Below, piece after piece: positions 6,314 to 7,569 of a stretch of 7,569 nt of DNA. The notes under the pieces were generated by a model, which was not told the origin of the DNA, did no database searches, and saw nothing but the letters and a program-made list of their open reading frames with translations. The DNA lies in contig JAQTRN010000040.1 in the NCBI GenBank assembly GCA_028711795.1, forward strand, positions 1-7,569. The letters run 5' to 3'. A program made the position numbers and the translations under genes. The stretch's first letter is position 1, and every line of letters begins with the position of its first letter. Source of the stretch: Dehalococcoidales bacterium. GTDB lineage: Bacteria; Chloroflexota; Dehalococcoidia; Dehalococcoidales; JAQTRN01.

Positions 6314-6661
6314 TTAATACGATAACAATGTACTCAGCTTCTGAAGTACCTCTGAGACAATCTCATCAGGCAAAGTGCATATTAGTTCAGCATTTCTGGC
6401 GCGCCAATCCAAACTTTTGACCTGGTCAGACAAAATTGCCCCGGCTACCGGCAATCCCACAGGAAGAAGCACCTCGAACGGATAATCCTTGACCTGGTTA
6501 GTTATTGGACAAAGAATAGCCAGTCCTGTCTTGCTGTTATAGTTTCGGGGTGAGAGTACCACCGCGGGGCGACGCCCCGCCTGCTCATGACCGGCTTGCG
6601 GATTCAAGGTTATCCAGACCACATCCCCGCATTGGGGAATATATGTCCGGGAGCTTACCAC
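6314..6661 (-). CDS. mazF: MazF-family mRNA interferase toxin
   Basis: This is a type II toxin that cleaves RNA at short sequence motifs and arrests growth when its antitoxin is lost. At 115 residues it reads closely like E. coli MazF: a GDVVWITLNP strand, the EQAGRRPAVVLSP loop, CPIT, YPFEV and the LSDQVKSLDWRAR segment. R31 and T54 occupy the positions of catalytic R29 and T52 in E. coli MazF, and E26 matches E24. The start is GTG, overlapping the end of mazE by 7 bases, which points to translational coupling; the local Shine-Dalgarno is weak. The gene converges on the methyltransferase gene, with only 7 bases between stop codons and no obvious terminator between them. The cleavage motif cannot be read from the sequence. 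Confidence 0.93.
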   Translation of the reverse strand: MVSSRTYIPQCGDVVWITLNPQAGHEQAGRRPAVVLSPRNYNSKTGLAILCPITNQVKDYPFEVLLPVGLPVAGAILSDQVKSLDWRARNAELICTLPDEIVSEVLQKLSTLLSY

Positions 6662-6897
6662 GTCTCATTTCCTATAGCGGCGCCAGTATCAACCTCGTGA
6701 TGCAAGTTCTCTTTGGTCACCTTTGCCAGAAGTTGTTTAAGGGTCGGCTTCGGTTGAGACACAGGAGTAATAACGAGTTTCCCATCTGCCAGCGATACTT
6801 CGACAGATGTTTCTCTCTGGAGTCCTACCTCGTTAGCAAAAGACTTGGGGATACGTAAGGCGAGGCTGTTACCCCATTTCTGAACGCGCGTTTTCAT
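6655..6897 (-). CDS. mazE: MazE-family antitoxin
   Basis: This antitoxin has an AbrB-like DNA-binding N-terminus and neutralises MazF through its C-terminal tail. At 80 residues it starts KTRVQKWGNSLALRIPKS, the typical swapped-hairpin DNA-binding motif (E. coli: KRWGNSPAVRIP). DGKLVITPV follows, and the C-terminus KENLHHEVD...ETW mirrors the E. coli MazF-binding tail. I place the start at the ATG 6897-6895 because GGAGG lies 7 bases upstream and the WGNS motif then falls at the usual distance from the start. A longer reading from 6957 would translate the promoter. It is the first gene of the operon, as usual for mazEF, and is probably autorepressed through the palindrome in its promoter. Confidence 0.93.
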   Translation of the reverse strand: MKTRVQKWGNSLALRIPKSFANEVGLQRETSVEVSLADGKLVITPVSQPKPTLKQLLAKVTKENLHHEVDTGAAIGNETW

Positions 6898-6916
6898 GTC
6901 AAAACCTCCAATGGTT

Positions 6917-6935
6917 GTATCTACAATGAAGATAC
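6917..6935. promoter_or_regulatory. Probable MazE/MazEF operator palindrome
   Basis: The perfect inverted repeat GTATCT (6917-6922) / AGATAC (6930-6935) has a 7-base centre and covers the -10 box of the mazEF promoter. Occupation by MazE or MazEF would block transcription, matching the autoregulation known in this family. Binding is inferred. Confidence 0.55.
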
Positions 6936-6957
6936 TATTTCCATAGGTGTTTGTCAA
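6929..6957 (-). promoter_or_regulatory. mazEF promoter
   Basis: Reading the - strand, a perfect -35 TTGACA (6957-6952) is followed after exactly 17 bases by TATCTT (6934-6929). It lies about 30 bases before the mazE start. This is the best promoter match in the window. Confidence 0.75.
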
Positions 6958-7005
6958 GCCTCGCGCTCCTTTTGGCTACCTGGTCAGCGCGGGCGGGTTC
7001 ACCCT

Positions 7006-7209
7006 ATGAAAGAAATGATAATCGCTCACTATAGTAGCATGGCCAAGTTGCTGTTGCATTTGCTTCCCAAGGCCGCAACACCTTTTTTCGAATGTAAAGA
7101 TTGTTTGGATATCACAAGGATTCTTTCTAAGACTGCGATTGCTGGGAAGGACATCGATAGAATACGTGATGAGTTGGCTAAACTGGGGTGTATTGAATCG
7201 CGAGGTTAG
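7006..7209 (+). CDS. Small hypothetical protein (67 aa), possibly winged-helix-like
   Basis: I do not recognise a family. The N-terminal half has a hydrophobic stretch (AKLLLHLLPKAATPFF) and a CxxC pair (ECKDCLD). The C-terminal half (DITRILSKTAIAGKDIDRIR, then DELAKLGCIE) has the rhythm of a small winged-helix DNA-binding domain. It diverges from mazEF, whose promoter lies just upstream. No good Shine-Dalgarno precedes the ATG at 7006; ATGs at 7015 and 7039 are in frame. The upstream gap holds a 6-bp inverted repeat, CGCGCT (6962-6967) / AGCGCG (6986-6991), that could be an operator. It could be a small regulator or a non-coding ORF. Confidence 0.4.
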   Translation: MKEMIIAHYSSMAKLLLHLLPKAATPFFECKDCLDITRILSKTAIAGKDIDRIRDELAKLGCIESRG

Positions 7210-7320
7210 TCGCCTGCAGGTCCTTTGTACCTTGGCACTAATTGTTTTCGGGGGCGGCCAAAAACCGGATTTTTGAAGTTACAATCGCGCCAAGCACAAA
7301 ACAGGAAAATAGCCTCAAAG

Positions 7321-7349
7321 TTGACAGAGAACAGGCTCTTGCGTAACTT
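7321..7349 (+). promoter_or_regulatory. Candidate promoter in the gap before the recombinase end
   Basis: A perfect -35 TTGACA (7321-7326), a 17-base spacer and TAACTT (7344-7349) lie in non-coding DNA. The -10 is only a partial match. The -10 overlaps GTAACTTC (7343-7350), whose exact inverse GAAGTTAC occurs at 7275-7282. Apart from this I see nothing definite in 7210-7399. Confidence 0.3.
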
Positions 7350-7399
7350 CAGTACAGGTAGGATCTACTAATCATCCATTACACTGCGGCGTAACCCGC

Positions 7400-7567
7400 C
7401 TATTCGAATGCAAACTCAGCTCTGATATATATTGAACTACTTGGGCTACCATCTTGTTTAATATATAGAACTTCCCTCGTGGAGGTTCTATTTTTATCTA
7501 CGGGCACTGGTATCGTGTAGTCCAGCACAAACCCTTTAGGATTAATTTCCACCCGCTTAACAAATCG
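7400..7567 (-). CDS. C-terminus of a probable large serine recombinase (5' truncated by window edge)
   Basis: The - strand is open from the right window edge to a TAG at 7402-7400, giving 55 residues. The segment FVKRVEINPKGFVLDYTIPV resembles the short beta-rich end of large serine site-specific recombinases, where an FVK-type start, an I/V-E-rich strand and a YTIP(M/V)P strand are common; a charged tail then follows. The catalytic serine domain and most of the protein lie right of the window, so the assignment rests on this tail alone. Such recombinases integrate and excise phages and genomic islands, so the gene would explain the accessory content here. A terminator-like hairpin reading the opposite way lies inside it. 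Confidence 0.5.
   Translation of the reverse strand, partial: RFVKRVEINPKGFVLDYTIPVPVDKNRTSTREVLYIKQDGSPSSSIYIRAEFAFE
7465..7495 (+). terminator. Terminator-like hairpin, + strand, inside the recombinase 3' end
   Basis: ATAGAACTTCC (7465-7475) pairs with GGAGGTTCTAT (7481-7491) over 11 positions with one T-G wobble and a 5-base loop, followed by TTTTT (7491-7495). It would stop + strand transcripts coming from the 7006 ORF or from the promoter at 7321. The stem lies entirely within the - strand recombinase reading frame. Confidence 0.65.
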
Positions 7568-7569
7568 CC

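Noticed and set aside
6550..6858. A + strand 102-aa frame opposite mazEF
   Set aside because: Antisense to two well-recognised genes, with no motif of its own.
6898..6957. Upstream in-frame start for MazE adding 20 residues
   Set aside because: It would translate the -35/-10 region and operator; the ATG at 6897 has GGAGG at proper spacing and gives the family's usual N-terminus.
1..7569. tRNA, rRNA, CRISPR array, insertion sequence or terminal inverted repeats
   Set aside because: I looked for cloverleaf-like segments, regularly spaced repeats and transposase motifs and saw none that could be supported.

Overview
The window is a bacterial accessory region, most likely part of an integrated mobile element or genomic island. 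Ordinary Shine-Dalgarno sites, several rho-independent terminators and ATG/GTG/TTG starts indicate a bacterium. No marker fixes the taxon. The sigma-like proteins recall sequences I associate with Chloroflexota (Dehalococcoidia-type) metagenomes, but I hold this only weakly. The flanks look AT-richer than the middle, and the methyltransferase gene looks more GC-rich than the genes to its left, so the blocks may have separate origins.

Layout, left to right. Bases 1-99 hold the possible 3' end of an unrecognised gene, followed by a strong terminator (132-160). Bases 354-3177 carry a three-gene module, all on the + strand. The first gene is a small sigma-factor-like protein with an N-terminal zinc ribbon. 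The second is a divergent DNA polymerase III beta subunit (DnaN-like sliding clamp) with a 49-residue acidic-then-basic tail. The third is another sigma-like protein, visibly related to the first, that ends in a helix-turn-helix. A terminator lies between the clamp and the third gene and another follows the third gene. Bases 3343-6306 encode a 987-residue single-chain N6-adenine DNA methyltransferase with a nuclease-like N-terminus, which resembles a Type IIG restriction-modification enzyme. Convergent to it on the - strand is a mazE-mazF toxin-antitoxin operon with a clear promoter and a probable operator. A small + strand ORF (7006-7209) and a non-coding stretch follow. The right edge (7400-7567, - strand) reads as the C-terminus of a large serine recombinase that continues beyond the window.

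How the parts may work together. The recombinase suggests the means of integration, and mazEF and the methyltransferase/nuclease fit stabilisation and defence cargo. The most unusual part is the clamp between two sigma-like paralogues. Phage T4 late transcription couples a sliding clamp (gp45) to a small sigma-like protein (gp55) and a co-activator (gp33). The first sigma-like protein here ends in QKSLI, which resembles a clamp-binding peptide. Clamp-coupled transcription by this module is a hypothesis, not something the sequence proves.
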